NCBI GenBank assembly: GCA_903834845.1
Contig: CAILKW010000259.1
Location: 1-34,313, forward strand
Reading direction: 5' to 3'
DNA from: an uncultured Bacteroidia bacterium
GTDB lineage: Bacteria; Bacteroidota; Bacteroidia; Bacteroidales; Prolixibacteraceae
DNA: 34,313 nucleotides
Part shown: piece after piece, positions 32,842 to 34,313 of the stretch
Layout of the letters: each line of letters starts with the position of its first letter
Numbering within the stretch: the first letter of the stretch is position 1
Translations under genes and position numbers: made by a program
Notes under the pieces: model-generated
The model's input: the letters and a program-made list of their open reading frames with translations, nothing else
Database searches by the model: none
What the model was told of the DNA's origin: nothing

Positions 32842-33993
32842 TTATTTGACCGAAAACTTGTATATTGTTGTTGAATTATAGGTCTCACCAGGACGAAGTA
32901 CTGTTGAAGGGAAATTGGGATGATTTGGCGAATCAGGAACATGCTGAGTCTCAAAGCAAAAACCGGTTCTTTTGGTATAAGCAACTCCGGTTTTACCAAT
33001 CTGACTACCATTCAACGAGTTCCCTGTGAAAAACTGTATAGAAGGCTCAGTAGTATATACCTCCATAAAGCGTCCGCTCTGTGGTTCGTAGGCACTTGCA
33101 GCAAAAGAAAGGTCTCCTTTAGCTTCTTTATTCAATATCCAGGCGTGGTCGTAACCGCCACCATATTTTAACTGGTCATAATCAGCATCAATATCTTTGC
33201 TGACAAGACGCGGTGTTTTGAAATCCATTGGTGTGCCTGAAATATTGCGATAATTTCCTGTTGGTATCATTTCATTATTAGCCACTTCAGCAATGCTATC
33301 TGCATTAACCACAACTTCCATTCCTGTTATTTCACCTTTTCCTTCCCCTTTTAGGTTAAAATAGGCGTGGTTGGTAACATTCAAAACTGTCGGTTTATCA
33401 GTGGTAGCTTTATAGTTTATGACGAGTTCGTTATTATCTGTCAATCTAAAAGTAACATTGAAATCAAGTGTTCCGGGAAATCCGTTTTCACCGTCAGGGC
33501 TTACGTAATGCAATTCAACCGCTTTCCCTTCTGGAGTTTCAATCTCTTTGGCATCAAATATCTTCGAATAGAATCCGTCAGGACCACTGTGAAGGCAGTT
33601 CGGACCGTTATTTACCGGAAGATTATAGGTTAAACTATCGAGAATAAACGAAGCCTTTGCTATACGGTTGGCGAAACGACCCACAGTGGCACCAAAACTT
33701 TTCGATCCTTTAAGATATTCATCAATAGTATTAAATCCCAAAATAATATCTGCCTGATTACCATTACGGTCAGGAAGCCAGATGTTAACAATCTTTCCCC
33801 CGTAGTTTGTCAGATTCACTTTAATTCCATTGCTGTTTTCCAAACTGAAAAGGGTTATTTTTTTCCCTCCGATCTCTTTTTGGAAAAGCCTTTTTTGTTT
33901 GTCGTTATTGTTCATGTTGGAACATGAAGTTGATGAAAATAAAATACTGGCACAAAATATTCCCGCTAATAATAGCTTTATTAATCTGTTCAT
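32842..33993 (-). CDS. galM: Aldose 1-epimerase (mutarotase), predicted lipoprotein
   Basis: This enzyme interconverts alpha and beta anomers of aldoses. The 383-residue protein begins with a lipoprotein signal (MNRLIKLLLAGIFCASILF, lipobox STSC with Cys at about residue 24), so it is exported and lipid-anchored rather than cytoplasmic. GalM blocks are LTNYGGKIVNIWLPDRNG, GATVGRFANRI, NGPNCLHSGPDGF, VTNHAYFNL (catalytic His), YDHAWIL and TTEPSIQFFTGN. ATG 33993 is preferred to the upstream in-frame ATG at 34017, because it gives a standard lipoprotein leader. It follows araD by 26 bases on the same strand, so it likely serves L-arabinose or related pentose use. Confidence 0.92.
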   Translation of the reverse strand: MNRLIKLLLAGIFCASILFSSTSCSNMNNNDKQKRLFQKEIGGKKITLFSLENSNGIKVNLTNYGGKIVNIWLPDRNGNQADIILGFNTIDEYLKGSKSFGATVGRFANRIAKASFILDSLTYNLPVNNGPNCLHSGPDGFYSKIFDAKEIETPEGKAVELHYVSPDGENGFPGTLDFNVTFRLTDNNELVINYKATTDKPTVLNVTNHAYFNLKGEGKGEITGMEVVVNADSIAEVANNEMIPTGNYRNISGTPMDFKTPRLVSKDIDADYDQLKYGGGYDHAWILNKEAKGDLSFAASAYEPQSGRFMEVYTTEPSIQFFTGNSLNGSQIGKTGVAYTKRTGFCFETQHVPDSPNHPNFPSTVLRPGETYNSTTIYKFSVK

Positions 33994-34019
33994 TATTATT
34001 AAGATATAGATTTTCATAT

Positions 34020-34313
34020 TTATTTAAAAAAGTGGTGGTCGAGAAATTCTTTCTCAACGGGATTCACATTATTCAATGCAAGAGTACGGTATGCCATCCT
34101 TGCAACTTTTTCAATAACAACGGTATGGTCGAAAGCACTGCTAACATCTTTGCCCCAGCAGAAAGGACCGTGGCCATAAACAAGTACGCCGGGAATTCGC
34201 ATTGGATCAAGGTCTCTTTGCAAAAAAGTATTGACAATCATATTACCTGTTTCCAGCTCAAGATCTTTTTCTACCTGCTCAATGCTAAGCGCGGGAGTGC
34301 ATGGTATTTCACC
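34020..34313 (-). CDS. araD: L-ribulose-5-phosphate 4-epimerase, N-terminal part outside window
   Basis: The C-terminal 97 residues of a class II aldolase-fold epimerase are present; the frame runs off the right edge. Visible blocks are IPCTPALSIEQVEKDLELE, the PGVLVYGHGPFCWGKD region with a metal-binding His, and a C-terminal HHFFK tail as in E. coli AraD. It converts L-ribulose 5-phosphate to D-xylulose 5-phosphate, the last step of L-arabinose entry into the pentose phosphate pathway. araB or araA would be expected to the right. UlaF/SgbE (ascorbate pathway) homologues are similar and cannot be fully excluded from this part alone. Confidence 0.88.
   Translation of the reverse strand, partial: GEIPCTPALSIEQVEKDLELETGNMIVNTFLQRDLDPMRIPGVLVYGHGPFCWGKDVSSAFDHTVVIEKVARMAYRTLALNNVNPVEKEFLDHHFFK

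Noticed and set aside
1-34313. CRISPR array, insertion sequence or integron in the window
   Set aside because: No regularly spaced repeats with spacers, no transposase or integrase motifs; the only repeat cluster (25931-26046) lacks spacer structure.

Overview
The window is a stretch of AT-rich bacterial chromosome that fits the Bacteroidota, probably Bacteroidales or the related Marinilabiliales (the rank is inference). Several intergenic regions carry the Bacteroidota -7 promoter box TAnnTTTG, in two or three cases with a -33 TTG/TTTG about 18-19 bases upstream. Shine-Dalgarno sequences are essentially absent. The gene content agrees: a DUF3822-rsmD pair, a six-domain S1 protein, a LytTR regulator with a membrane domain, a lipoprotein mutarotase and a DUF1080 protein. 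There is no insertion sequence, prophage or CRISPR array. No gene-free gap exceeds about 220 bases.

Layout. 1-3452: a sugar isomerase (cut by the left edge), a DUF1080 glycoside-active protein and a phosphohexomutase. 3592-6951: rpsA, an orphan STAS protein and ribonuclease Z. 7011-10578: a RecD-like helicase, then a divergent operon of a membrane-anchored pilin-like protein, a DUF3822 protein and rsmD. 10661-13190: tRNA-Asp with promoter and terminator, the LytTR regulator and a nitronate-monooxygenase-like flavoenzyme. 13334-16201: an S41 protease, then pnuC overlapping a nicotinamide riboside kinase (NAD salvage). 16264-18124: cysK-cysE (cysteine synthesis). 18249-25911: a THUMP methyltransferase, an Omp85-like outer-membrane protein, a HAD phosphatase, cutC, a Dabb protein, a PafA-family protein whose active site looks destroyed, and a nitroreductase.

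The most interesting part is 26049-30213, a tight four-gene minus-strand operon: a KdnA-like aminotransferase, a KdnB-like iron-type alcohol dehydrogenase, a KdsA-like synthase, and a fusion of a transaldolase/fructose-6-phosphate-aldolase domain to a CBS pair that looks like the tail of KdsD. KdnA and KdnB make 8-amino-3,8-dideoxy-D-manno-octulosonate (Kdo8N) from Kdo in Shewanella. KdsA makes Kdo-8-phosphate from arabinose 5-phosphate (A5P) and PEP. KdsD normally supplies A5P with a SIS isomerase domain followed by a CBS pair. Here the SIS half appears to be replaced by a Schiff-base aldolase, which suggests an alternative and perhaps undescribed source of A5P (or an analogue) for an aminated ulosonic acid. 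The aldolase keeps its Lys and phosphate-binding residues but has several other active-site residues changed.

The right end carries an EamA transporter, a small four-helix membrane protein, nagB, and an araD-mutarotase pair (sugar catabolism; araD is cut by the right edge). A cluster of hairpin-forming direct repeats lies between the ulosonate operon and the nitroreductase gene.
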